Virus record (IMG/VR): IMGVR_UViG_3300030451_003486
Location: 1 to 34,272 of that record
From: a virus
Direction: 5' to 3' (one strand)
DNA: 34,272 bases
Numbering within the stretch: position 1 is the stretch's first letter; the number at the start of each line of letters is the position of its first letter. A program made the translations under genes and the position numbers. The notes beneath the pieces are model-generated. The model saw only the letters and a list, made by a program, of their open reading frames with translations, was not told the origin of the DNA and did not search any database. Positions 1 through 5,981 of this stretch are shown in pieces.

Positions 1-99
1 TTAGAGAAATTACAAGAATCTCAAAAGAAGTATGCTGCTATAAAGCACGACTTAGGACAACTTGAAGTACAGAAACACGGATTACTACATTTGTGGGCA
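1..99. repeat. 99-bp terminal direct repeat, left copy
   Basis: Bases 1-99 are identical to bases 34174-34272. The repeat lies inside one open reading frame that reads across the join without a break. That is what a circular or terminally redundant genome looks like when an assembler closes it with a k-mer overlap of 99. The length therefore probably reflects assembly, not a true phage end repeat. Confidence 0.97.
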
Positions 100-216
100 A
101 GTGTTCAAGAAGAAGATAATAAATTCAAACAAGAGCTAGAAGAAGAGTATGGTAAAATAAATATCAACTTGGAAGATGGATCTTATGAAGAAATAAAAGA
201 AGATAAACAAGAATAA
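1..216 (+). CDS. Small coiled-coil protein, 3' part (gene starts at 34150)
   Basis: This is the C-terminal part of a 79-residue protein whose ATG is at 34150; after the 99-base overlap is removed the frame continues from base 1 to TAA at 214-216. The product begins MSKISKEQLEKLQESQKKYA and is rich in Lys, Glu and Gln in heptad-like spacing, as in a helical coiled coil. The tail after residue 45 is strongly acidic. It has no signal peptide or membrane segment. It follows the tail genes and leads the lysis cassette. Small coiled-coil proteins of this kind occur in other flavobacterial phages, but I know no function. Confidence 0.85.
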   Translation, partial: LEKLQESQKKYAAIKHDLGQLEVQKHGLLHLWASVQEEDNKFKQELEEEYGKININLEDGSYEEIKEDKQE

Positions 217-228
217 TGATATAAAAAA

Positions 229-516
229 ATGAGCAAACCAACTGAAATCGGGGAAGACACTAAATTAACTTTAGACTTAAAAACCATAGGAATTGTAATT
301 GCAGGAGCAGTTTCATTAGTTTTAATGTATACAGACTTAAATGCAGGCATAGAAGATGCTAAACTACTGCCAGAACCTGCTGTATCAAGAACAGAATATG
401 ATTTAAAAGATCAGTTAATTAGGGAAACCATCGAGAATACTGCCGAGCAGGTACAAGAAAATAGCGAGAAGTTAGATAAAATAGATGAAAAATTATATGA
501 AATCATACAGAAATGA
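229..516 (+). CDS. Small membrane-anchored coiled-coil protein (possible holin or spanin partner)
   Basis: This 95-residue protein has one hydrophobic segment at about residues 19-37 (TIGIVIAGAVSLVLMYTDL) after a short polar N-terminus. A charged region rich in Glu, Lys and Gln follows and looks helical. One membrane anchor plus a coiled coil fits an inner-membrane spanin or a single-TM holin-like protein, and the neighbours are lysis genes (M15 peptidase at 844, holin at 1447). Its last codon overlaps the next start (ATGA at 513-516), so the two are probably translationally coupled. The lysis role is inferred from topology and position. Confidence 0.75.
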   Translation: MSKPTEIGEDTKLTLDLKTIGIVIAGAVSLVLMYTDLNAGIEDAKLLPEPAVSRTEYDLKDQLIRETIENTAEQVQENSEKLDKIDEKLYEIIQK

Positions 517-851
517 AACAGATATTTGTCCTAATTGCATTATTTGTATATGCAATTGCTAGTTCACAGGAATATACTGTTTTACATATAAACAGCTCTT
601 GGAACTATAGAAATGATTATAAGCAACTTAATGAAATTAAGGGTGCTAAGATAGTTAAGGCTTTATTAGAAGACCAGAACGCTAATGTAAAAAGACAGAT
701 TAAATCTGTGCCTACTATATTTATATATAAAGGAAACAGTTTAATAGGCAGATGGGATGCAGATATATCATTAAAAATAAAAGCACCTGTAGAAGAAATG
801 CAAGAAGCAATAGAAAACTCTAAGTTTAGAAGAATAAGCACAGATGATTAG
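513..851 (+). CDS. Secreted thioredoxin-fold protein lacking the CXXC site
   Basis: The 112-residue product starts with a likely signal peptide (MKQIFVLIALFVYAIASSQ), cut after about residue 18 or modified. The rest fits a thioredoxin fold: a first strand (YTVLHIN), the active-site position, then SVPTIFIYKGNSLIGRW with the conserved cis-proline (VPT). Where thioredoxins carry WCxxC this protein has SSWNYRND, with no cysteine, so it cannot be a dithiol oxidoreductase. Similar proteins with WN in place of the active site are, as I recall, found in flavobacterial phages. It could be a periplasmic binding or assembly protein, or act on the host envelope. It overlaps its neighbours by 4 and 8 bases. 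Confidence 0.75.
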   Translation: MKQIFVLIALFVYAIASSQEYTVLHINSSWNYRNDYKQLNEIKGAKIVKALLEDQNANVKRQIKSVPTIFIYKGNSLIGRWDADISLKIKAPVEEMQEAIENSKFRRISTDD

Positions 852-1308
852 TAAACATATATCAGATGAAGAAGGAACATATTCTATAACGGCTATTCGC
901 CTGGGCATTGAAAATATGCCAGACGAATATGCAAGACAAAATATGGAACTTATAGCTGAAAAAATATTTGAACCTCTTAGAGAGGCTGCTTGTGGTCCTA
1001 TAAAAATAAATTCATTCTACAGATCTCCTGAACTTAATAAGGCTATTGGAGGTTCAGTTCGGTCACAGCATTGTGAAGGTAGAGCGATTGACCTAGATGA
1101 TACTTATGGCTATATGACTAATAAACAAATGTATAATTACATAAAAAATAATTTAGACTATGATCAGCTCATCTGGGAATTTGGGGATGATAATAATCCT
1201 GATTGGGTTCACGTTAGTTATGTTGATAATGATTTTAACAGACAAAGATGCTTGAAAGCTATAAGAGAAAACGGTAAAACTAAATATATAGATATAACTA
1301 ACGCATAA
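844..1308 (+). CDS. Peptidase M15 family endolysin (zinc D,D-peptidase-like)
   Basis: The 154-residue protein carries the M15 zinc signature: SQHCEGRAIDLD gives ligands H76 and D83, and PDWVHVS gives H123. INSFYRSPELNKAIGG is the usual substrate-loop motif before the first histidine, and E112 in LIWEFG is a candidate general base. Family members cleave D-Ala-containing peptide bonds in peptidoglycan, so this is the likely lysis enzyme. It has no signal peptide and would depend on the holin at 1447 to reach the wall. The start overlaps the previous gene by 8 bases; no better start is visible. Confidence 0.9.
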   Translation: MISKHISDEEGTYSITAIRLGIENMPDEYARQNMELIAEKIFEPLREAACGPIKINSFYRSPELNKAIGGSVRSQHCEGRAIDLDDTYGYMTNKQMYNYIKNNLDYDQLIWEFGDDNNPDWVHVSYVDNDFNRQRCLKAIRENGKTKYIDITNA

Positions 1309-1457
1309 TGGATTTTGCTGTAATCAATAGATTTTATGATGGACCTCTTCTAGGTTTTACTTATTTTCCTGCAGAAGACGAAATAGATTACACTGAAATC
1401 AATATATATTTAATATTCATTATACTACATTTTAAATTTTACAACAATGAGCGATAA
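1308..1457 (+). CDS. Small conserved-looking protein with hydrophobic C-terminus
   Basis: A 49-residue frame begins at an ATG sharing its A with the endolysin stop (TAATG) and ends 11 bases inside the holin gene. The product starts MDFAVINRFYDGPLLGFTYF, then has an acidic turn and a hydrophobic aromatic stretch (INIYLIFIILHFKFY) that could be a membrane helix. It fills an otherwise empty 138-base gap between two lysis genes and its junctions match the rest of the operon. I recall similar short proteins beside lysis genes in other flavobacterial phages. No function is known to me. Confidence 0.7.
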   Translation: MDFAVINRFYDGPLLGFTYFPAEDEIDYTEINIYLIFIILHFKFYNNER

Positions 1458-1908
1458 AAAGAAGTTTAAAGATACAACTGTTGGCAAGCTCCTCTTTGGA
1501 GCAGCGACAGTAATTAATCCTACACTTGGTAACGTATTACAAGGTGTTACAAGTCCTAAAGAAGCAATATCAGAGATAACTAAATCTAAAATACCTACAG
1601 AAGACAAAATTAAATTACAGACACTAATATATGAGCAACAAAATAAAGAAATGGAAGAGATCTCTAACAGATGGAAAGCAGATGCTGCATCTGATTCTTG
1701 GCTTAGTAAAAACGTTCGTCCTATGGTGTTGGTATGGTGTATTGTCGTTTTTTCTTTTGCTGGTATCTTGGATAGTGTTAACAGTATTGACTTCCAGATA
1801 AATGCGTTATGGAACGATACGTTTGAAAAAGTTATGATGGCTGTTGTTTTAGCTTACTTTGGTGGACGTACAACAGAAAAAGCTTCAAGTATTATTAAAG
1901 GGAAATAA
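1447..1908 (+). CDS. Holin, 3-TM gene-transfer-release family
   Basis: The 153-residue protein contains FGAATVINPTLGNVLQG near the N-terminus, a charged helix at about residues 50-80, and the signature WKADAASDSWLSKNVRPMVL, typical of the 3-TM holin family first seen in gene transfer agents. Two clear hydrophobic segments follow (VLVWCIVVFSFAGIL and VMMAVVLAYFGG) and the N-terminal hydrophobic part may be the third. Holins open the inner membrane at lysis and let the endolysin pass. The position beside the M15 endolysin agrees. The last base of the gene is the A of the next ATG. Confidence 0.88.
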   Translation: MSDKKKFKDTTVGKLLFGAATVINPTLGNVLQGVTSPKEAISEITKSKIPTEDKIKLQTLIYEQQNKEMEEISNRWKADAASDSWLSKNVRPMVLVWCIVVFSFAGILDSVNSIDFQINALWNDTFEKVMMAVVLAYFGGRTTEKASSIIKGK

Positions 1909-2036
1909 TGCCTAGAGCTGGATACATACACAGATATAAAGTAAAAAAGAAAAGACCAGGCGTTCACTCTAAGAACGCTTCAGCAACTCAATCGGGTTAT
2001 AAGAAAAAATATAGAGGTCAAGGTAAATCTAAATAA
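1908..2036 (+). CDS. Small basic protein (42 residues)
   Basis: This short frame starts at a TAATG junction with the holin gene and ends at TAA 2034-2036. The product begins MPRAGYIHRYKVKKKRPGVH and continues lysine-, serine- and glycine-rich to KKKYRGQGKSK. Short proteins with KRPGVHSK and YRGQG motifs recur in marine and flavobacterial phage genomes, where they are uncharacterised. The charge suggests nucleic acid or ribosome binding, which is only inference. It has no cysteines and no hydrophobic segment. Confidence 0.75.
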   Translation: MPRAGYIHRYKVKKKRPGVHSKNASATQSGYKKKYRGQGKSK

Positions 2037-2458
2037 TTATCGAACTTAAATATCTTACATTTGAACAATTTGACTGCCCTTATTCAAGGTATGAAGATAC
2101 TGGATATAAATATATGGACAGAGAGTTTTTATGGATGTTAGATCAAGCCTGGCATCTATCTAAGATTAAGTTTAAAATATTAAAAGGTTATGTTTCTCCT
2201 GACGGTCAATTAAGAACCAAAGAATTAAACAACTCAAGTCATCTTATTGGCAGAGCTGCAGAAATAAGATGTAAAGATCCTAGAAAAAGATATAAAATGA
2301 TTACCGCCCTTTTGGAGGTCGGCTTTACCAGAATAGGATTCTCAGACGACAGAATATATGTCGACAATGATGATATGAAGCCAGACTCAATATGGTACTT
2401 TAATAAGCGTCGATTGCTTTCAAATAAATATCCTCACTTGGATCAATATCTTTTATAA
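2036..2458 (+). CDS. Peptidase M15-like protein with degenerate zinc site
   Basis: The first ATG in frame is at 2114 (114 residues), but the same frame is open back to 2033 and the upstream codons read LKYLTFEQFDCPYSRYE, which matches the start of M15A-type domains. No ATG, GTG or TTG exists there; ATT at 2036 sits in the same stop-start overlap (TAATT) as the TAATG starts at 1308 and 1908, so I place the start there. The core aligns with M15 (FKILKGYVSP, then SSHLIGRAAEI, then GFTRIGFSDDRIYVDND), yet the second ligand is Glu (E76, counted from the ATT) and the final HVD is YVD (Y108). Only H69 remains, so it is probably not an active zinc peptidase; it may bind peptidoglycan. It overlaps the convergent gene by 59 bases. 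Confidence 0.75.
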   Translation: MIELKYLTFEQFDCPYSRYEDTGYKYMDREFLWMLDQAWHLSKIKFKILKGYVSPDGQLRTKELNNSSHLIGRAAEIRCKDPRKRYKMITALLEVGFTRIGFSDDRIYVDNDDMKPDSIWYFNKRRLLSNKYPHLDQYLL

Positions 2459-2630
2459 GCTTATATATAAACCTAGAACGCTGTTTAACCGCCTTTTTAT
2501 CGCTTTTAGTGGCAGTTATGCCTAAATACATATACATAGTCGCATCAATCTCTAAAAGCTCATCTATGCGTCTCTTTTTACTCCAGTTCCTTCTATTAGC
2601 TATTTTTATCACTTTATCTTTAAATTCCAT
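2400..2630 (-). CDS. Hypothetical basic protein on the minus strand
   Basis: One of only two credible minus-strand genes here. The 76-residue product begins MEFKDKVIKIANRRNWSKKR and contains MYMYLGITATKSDKKAVKQR; it is basic and probably all-helical. Similar short proteins occur in marine phages as hypothetical proteins. It reads away from the early region and converges on the lysis operon, overlapping it by 59 bases. On its own strand a TATATTTAG sequence (plus strand 2633-2641), close to the TAnnTTTG box, lies just before the ATG, so it may be made from a leaderless or very short transcript. Function unknown. Confidence 0.72.
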   Translation of the reverse strand: MEFKDKVIKIANRRNWSKKRRIDELLEIDATMYMYLGITATKSDKKAVKQRSRFIYKLIKDIDPSEDIYLKAIDAY

Positions 2631-2639
2631 ACCTAAATA

Positions 2640-2727
2640 TACAAAAAAAAAGTGCTTGCTTATATAATATATACTATTATATTATATTATATATAATATT
2701 ATATTGATATTATATATACTATTATAT
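2640..2727. other. Extremely A/T-rich divergent intergenic region (candidate origin)
   Basis: From 2640 to 2727 the sequence is nearly pure A and T, made of overlapping TATTATATTATATAT runs after an A9 tract and a short CTTGC segment. It lies between the minus-strand gene at 2630 and the rightward early genes at 2783. Such a segment melts easily, and with the palindrome just beyond it could be a replication origin or an upstream promoter element. I see no DnaA-box array. Origin function is inference. Confidence 0.45.
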
Positions 2728-2759
2728 ACACTACACAACAACTGAAAGTTGTGTAGTGT
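2728..2759. promoter_or_regulatory. 12-bp perfect inverted repeat (operator or hairpin)
   Basis: ACACTACACAAC at 2728-2739 and its exact reverse complement at 2748-2759 are separated by 8 bases. The right arm contains the TTG of the predicted -33 element, so a protein bound here would compete with RNA polymerase. Only one T follows the right arm before AAAATAATA, so it is not a terminator. It is the most obvious operator-like site in the genome. Confidence 0.7.
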
Positions 2760-2778
2760 TAAAATAATATTATATTTG
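2749..2778 (+). promoter_or_regulatory. Bacteroidetes-type promoter for the first early gene
   Basis: TTG at 2749-2751 and TATATTTG at 2771-2778 match the Bacteroidetes -33/-7 elements (TTG and TAnnTTTG) with a 19-base spacer. The start codon at 2783 lies only 5 bases past the -7 box, so the mRNA would have almost no leader. Confidence 0.7.
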
Positions 2779-2782
2779 CTTT

Positions 2783-2950
2783 ATGAACATTAAAGAAGAA
2801 CAACAATTTTTAGATGATTATGTATTGGTAGCAAAAACACTAAACGATATTTGGTGTTTAGGGGATGAAGAGAAGCAAGAATTAAGAGAGAGTTTAATTA
2901 GAATTGCTTTTTATGTAAATAAATTAGAATCTCATTCTTTTGTTAATTAA
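2783..2950 (+). CDS. Small early protein (55 residues)
   Basis: The frame runs from ATG 2783, just after a strong promoter match, to TAA 2948-2950. The product begins MNIKEEQQFLDDYVLVAKTL and ends in KLESHSFVN; it is acidic and probably helical, with no recognisable motif. It is the first gene of the rightward early block. Its last codons are part of the TGTTAATTAA element that forms the next promoter. Candidate early host-takeover factor by position only. Confidence 0.6.
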   Translation: MNIKEEQQFLDDYVLVAKTLNDIWCLGDEEKQELRESLIRIAFYVNKLESHSFVN

Positions 2951-2968
2951 TTTTTTTATTATATTAGC
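2941..2968 (+). promoter_or_regulatory. Early promoter of the annealing-protein operon
   Basis: TGTTAATTAA (2941-2950), a T-run and TATATTAGC (2960-2968) lie just before ATG 2973. The same arrangement occurs at 13514-13545 before the ATG at 13549. TATATTAG is one base from the TAnnTTTG box. Two copies in front of two separate gene blocks argue for a real promoter class. Confidence 0.6.
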
Positions 2969-2972
2969 CAGT

Positions 2973-3509
2973 ATGAAATCATTACACACTAAATTGGTGC
3001 AGGTTCAATCAGAACTTAAAGCACCTAAAAACCAAAGAAACAAGTTCGGTAATTATAATTACAGATCTTGTGAAGATATCTTGGAAGCTGTTAAACCTAT
3101 TTTGTCTAAACACGAATTAGTATTAACAATAAGCGACAAGATAAATAATGAACCTTTGTATTGTGAAGCAACTGCTTCAATTACAGACGGTGAGAACACA
3201 ATAAGTGTAACTGCGCAAGCAGGTATAGATCCAAACAAAAAAGGTATGGATGTTGCACAATCTTTTGGAGCTTCTTCTAGTTATGCTAGAAAATATGCTC
3301 TTAATGGTTTATTCTTAATCGATGACACTAAAGATGCAGATGCAACCAACAAACACGGGAAAACAGTTACTGAAAAAGAAACGTTAACCCCTAAACATCC
3401 AAACTTTAATAAGGTAAAACAATACCTTAGTAACGGTGGTAATCCAGATATGGTACACGAAAAGTATAACGTATCTGATGCTGCAATGGTGAAGTTAGTA
3501 CAATCTTAA
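2973..3509 (+). CDS. erf: ERF-family single-strand annealing protein
   Basis: Read from ATG 2973 the product has 178 residues and starts MKSLHTKLVQVQSELKAPKN. A TTG 33 bases upstream is in frame but lies in the preceding stop/promoter sequence. ERF features are the N-terminal helix followed by FGNYNYRSCEDILEAVKPIL (residues 25-44), the central beta part, and the helix MDVAQSFGASSSYARKYALNGLFLI from about residue 92. ERF proteins anneal complementary single strands and promote phage recombination and end joining, usually with an exonuclease; the RecB-like nuclease at 6850 is the probable partner. It heads the early operon. Confidence 0.88.
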   Translation: MKSLHTKLVQVQSELKAPKNQRNKFGNYNYRSCEDILEAVKPILSKHELVLTISDKINNEPLYCEATASITDGENTISVTAQAGIDPNKKGMDVAQSFGASSSYARKYALNGLFLIDDTKDADATNKHGKTVTEKETLTPKHPNFNKVKQYLSNGGNPDMVHEKYNVSDAAMVKLVQS

Positions 3510-3520
3510 ATATTTATATT

Positions 3521-3787
3521 ATGTCTTTATTAGGAAATATCTCAATTGATGTAAAGAAAATAGATAAGTCTAAATTATATAAAGGACAGTATCTAAATCT
3601 AGACATCAGTGTAAGAGACGAAACTAATCAGTATGGTCAAAATGTATCTTTATGGTATTCCAGGACTAAGGAAGAAAGAGACAATGGAGTCGAAAAGTCT
3701 TATATTGGAAACGGTAAAGTGATTTGGACAGACGGAAAAGTTACTGTCGCTGAGAAGCCAAACAAAGAAGAACTGGTTGATTTTTAG
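3521..3787 (+). CDS. Small protein downstream of ERF (possible ssDNA-binding accessory)
   Basis: The 88-residue product begins MSLLGNISIDVKKIDKSKLY and is predicted mostly beta-stranded, with NLDISVRDETNQYGQNVSLW and a WTDGKVTV turn. Proteins of this type commonly follow annealing or SSB-like genes in flavobacterial phages and often lack a name. The beta pattern and position suggest an OB-fold or recombination accessory protein, but no OB signature is convincing. A terminator follows at 3809, so it ends the short ERF unit. Confidence 0.75.
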   Translation: MSLLGNISIDVKKIDKSKLYKGQYLNLDISVRDETNQYGQNVSLWYSRTKEERDNGVEKSYIGNGKVIWTDGKVTVAEKPNKEELVDF

Positions 3788-3808
3788 TGTTCAATTTGTT
3801 TTTGTGGA

Positions 3809-3836
3809 AGGTGGGTGTAAAAGCCCACCTTTTTTT
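3809..3836 (+). terminator. Rho-independent terminator after the ERF unit
   Basis: AGGTGGG (3809-3815) pairs with CCCACCT (3824-3830) around an 8-base loop, followed by a T-run to 3836. The stem is G+C-rich against an A/T background. It separates the ERF unit from the ATPase operon that starts 15 bases later. Confidence 0.85.
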
Positions 3837-3850
3837 ATCTCTAATTTAAT

Positions 3851-4681
3851 ATGACGTTAAAAGAAAAATTTCAACAACTATCTGACCAAGTATTTGTAGA
3901 TCCAAAGGAAACCGTAACCTACCCTCCAGTTGCTTTGTCATATGGCTATTATAAAATAAACGATGATTATTATCCAGTACCTATCGGAACATATGGAAAC
4001 TTCAGTTTTATCCAAGCTCCTCCAAAAAGTAAGAAGACTTTTTTTGTGTCTATGCTTGCTTCTGCTTATATATCTGGAAGCACCGAATATACAGGAGACA
4101 TTGAAGGACATAGAGGAGATCTGAATCTAGTACACTTTGATACTGAACAAGGTAAGTTTCACGCACAAAAAGTATTTAAAAGGGTTTTGCATATGGCAAA
4201 AGCCGATAACACTAATTATGATACATACGGGCTTAGGGTATTATCTGTACAACGTAGAATAGAGTTTATTGAAATGTATTTAAATCTGCACGGACAAGAT
4301 CTAGGATTTATGATTATTGATGGTGTAGCTGATTTAGTAAACGATGTTAATGATATTGTAGAATCAAATAATGTTGTACAAAAGATTATGGAGTGGACAC
4401 AAAATTACAACATACATATTGCTTGTGTAATTCATAGTAATCATAATTCAGAAAAACCAACAGGACACTTAGGATCTTTTTTAGAAAAGAAAGCTGAGTC
4501 ACAGATACAATTAAAAGTAAACGACAACGACAACAAATTAGTAAAAGTTATATGTAAACGTAGTAGGAACTTTCCATTTGAAGAGTTTAATTTTGAAGTT
4601 GATTCTTTTAGTTATCCTAGACTTGTAGATAAAATAGACGACTTATTAAAATTTAATAATGGAAATAAATTTAACTTTTAA
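3851..4681 (+). CDS. RecA/DnaB-type ATPase (RepA-like helicase candidate)
   Basis: The 276-residue protein has a P-loop variant APPKSKKTF at residues 56-64, a HFDTEQ strand at 95-100 carrying the likely catalytic Glu, a Walker B strand LGFMIIDG at 151-158, and a VIHSN sensor-like strand at 193-197. This order is that of RecA-fold ATPases of the DnaB/RepA type (AAA_25-like). It has no primase or DnaB N-terminal domain, so it may be a hexameric helicase, a loader, or a recombination ATPase. It begins the main early operon and overlaps the RusA gene by 23 bases. No other helicase is visible, which makes a replication role likely. Confidence 0.82.
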   Translation: MTLKEKFQQLSDQVFVDPKETVTYPPVALSYGYYKINDDYYPVPIGTYGNFSFIQAPPKSKKTFFVSMLASAYISGSTEYTGDIEGHRGDLNLVHFDTEQGKFHAQKVFKRVLHMAKADNTNYDTYGLRVLSVQRRIEFIEMYLNLHGQDLGFMIIDGVADLVNDVNDIVESNNVVQKIMEWTQNYNIHIACVIHSNHNSEKPTGHLGSFLEKKAESQIQLKVNDNDNKLVKVICKRSRNFPFEEFNFEVDSFSYPRLVDKIDDLLKFNNGNKFNF

Positions 4682-5069
4682 CATAAGACCTACACCTCAT
4701 CAATCTGTACAATACAGAAGAGGTTATGCCTACACACCCAAAAGAATTATAGAGTATAAAAAAAATATTGTAACTTTAGCTAAACAACAACTACCAAAAG
4801 ATTTTCAAATGATAAAGTCAGGTACTGAAATTACTGTAGAAGAATTACATTACGTCTTTAGATACCCAACTAATTTTAGCAAGAAGAAAAAAGAAACTTT
4901 TTTATTTAGATCAGGTAGACCTGATTTGTTAGATAATATAAACAAAGCGTTTATGGATGCTCTTGAGGGTGTTGTGTTTGAGAAGGATGAAAATATAGTT
5001 CACGTTAAGGATCTTAAAAAATATTATGGACCTGAAGATATGATTAAAATAAAATTAAGTTATGAGTGA
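4659..5069 (+). CDS. rusA: RusA-family Holliday junction resolvase
   Basis: The 136-residue protein fits RusA in length and layout: an N-terminal strand LTFNIRPTPHQSVQYRR, a basic middle, then GRPDLLDNINKAFMDALEGV (residues 86-105) followed by VVFEKDENIVHVKDLKKYY. Acidic residues D89, D92, D100 and D110 correspond to the metal-binding set of RusA; the motif has an extra Leu (PDLLDN for PDLDN), a spacing I have seen in related phages. RusA cuts four-way junctions and so debranches DNA before packaging. It overlaps the ATPase gene by 23 bases and the next gene by 8. Confidence 0.88.
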   Translation: MEINLTFNIRPTPHQSVQYRRGYAYTPKRIIEYKKNIVTLAKQQLPKDFQMIKSGTEITVEELHYVFRYPTNFSKKKKETFLFRSGRPDLLDNINKAFMDALEGVVFEKDENIVHVKDLKKYYGPEDMIKIKLSYE

Positions 5070-5397
5070 TAGAAAAAAGATACCTGTTTTTACAGGAGTG
5101 TTAAATTATTTTCCTGATGCTATAAGAGAAGTGGCTAAAGTGTCTTATGCTGGTAATGAGCAACATCATCCAGGAGAACCTTTACATTGGGACAGAGCGA
5201 AGTCCACAGACGAGCTCGATGCTTTATCTAGACATCTTATACAAGCTGGTACAATTGATGATGATGGTATGAGGCATTCTGCTAAAGTAGCCTGGAGAGC
5301 TTTAGCTAATCTACAGAAAGAAATAGAGAATGATAATGATAAATGGTATAAAGAACAATACAATAGAAACAGAGATCCAAAAGACCATATAAAATGA
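5062..5397 (+). CDS. dATP/dGTP diphosphohydrolase N-terminal domain-like protein
   Basis: The 111-residue product shows GVLNYFPDAIREVAKVSYAG, then GEPLHWDRAKSTDELDALSR and DDDGMRHSAKVAWRALANLQ. These are hallmarks of the small phage family annotated as dATP/dGTP diphosphohydrolase N-terminal domain (formerly DUF5664). The His and Asp residues are well kept. The family name rests on association with nucleotide-pool enzymes; catalysis by this domain alone is uncertain. No PurZ-like or other 2-aminoadenine gene is present, so I do not infer a modified genome. It overlaps the sigma-like gene by 4 bases (ATGA). Confidence 0.75.
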   Translation: MSDRKKIPVFTGVLNYFPDAIREVAKVSYAGNEQHHPGEPLHWDRAKSTDELDALSRHLIQAGTIDDDGMRHSAKVAWRALANLQKEIENDNDKWYKEQYNRNRDPKDHIK

Positions 5398-5978
5398 TAT
5401 TAAAGCAACTAGCTAAAAGAAATAAAGAATGGTTGAAAGTTGCAAAGTCTATTTGCAGAGATGAAGATCTTGCAAAAGAAATGGTCCAAATAATGTATTT
5501 TAGAATGCTTAAATATATTAGTGATCCGTCAAGAATTATGGTTGACGGTAAGATAAACAAGATATATATTTATGTTACTCTGAGAAATATATTTTACAAA
5601 TTAAAGAACGACAAGAATAAAATTCAATTCTATGAATTTAAAGAGTTTGATACATTTGATGAGAATTTTGATACTTCTAAATATAGTACCGATTTAAGTT
5701 ATTCATTTGAAGATCAAATTGATGTTGAAAAAATGGAAGCTGCAAATGAAAAAATAATGAAGATGATTGAAGATGAAATAGAAACTTGGCACTGGTACGA
5801 TAAGAAACTTTTTAGACTATATTATTATACAGATTATAGTATGAGAGACATAGCAAAGAAAACAAATATATCTTTAACAAGTATATTTAATTCTTGTAAG
5901 AATTATAAACAAATTATAGCTGATAAGTTTGGAGAAGATATTATGGATTTCTTCAATAAAGATTACGATAAAATATAA
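5394..5978 (+). CDS. Sigma-70-like RNA polymerase sigma factor
   Basis: In this 194-residue protein, residues 10-45 (EWLKVAKSICRDEDLAKEMV followed by QIMYFRML) resemble sigma region 2 helices, and residues about 130-180 contain KLFRLYYYTDYSMRDIAKKT and NISLTSIFNSCKNYKQII, a region-4 helix-turn-helix. A polar acidic linker lies between. The layout is that of small ECF-type or phage sigma factors. It could direct host polymerase to late promoters; the two major late units here share a start element (14964 and 26905) unlike the early TAnnTTTG boxes. Regulation of those units is inference. Confidence 0.75.
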   Translation: MILKQLAKRNKEWLKVAKSICRDEDLAKEMVQIMYFRMLKYISDPSRIMVDGKINKIYIYVTLRNIFYKLKNDKNKIQFYEFKEFDTFDENFDTSKYSTDLSYSFEDQIDVEKMEAANEKIMKMIEDEIETWHWYDKKLFRLYYYTDYSMRDIAKKTNISLTSIFNSCKNYKQIIADKFGEDIMDFFNKDYDKI

Positions 5979-5981
5979 AAT

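Noticed and set aside
1908-2114. Programmed -1 frameshift from the small basic protein into the M15-like frame
   Set aside because: The -1 frame has a stop at 2030-2032, so the shift must occur on the last codon (AAA before TAA) where re-pairing would be on TAA; no slippery heptamer exists. An ATT start fits better.
5062-5397. Sign of a 2-aminoadenine (Z) genome from the dATP/dGTP diphosphohydrolase-like gene
   Set aside because: No PurZ-like synthetase and no matching DNA polymerase are visible; the domain also occurs in phages with normal DNA.
5394-5978. Site-specific integrase or lysogeny module in the early region
   Set aside because: No tyrosine or serine recombinase, repressor or attachment site was found; the helix-turn-helix at the C-terminus fits sigma region 4 better than a repressor.
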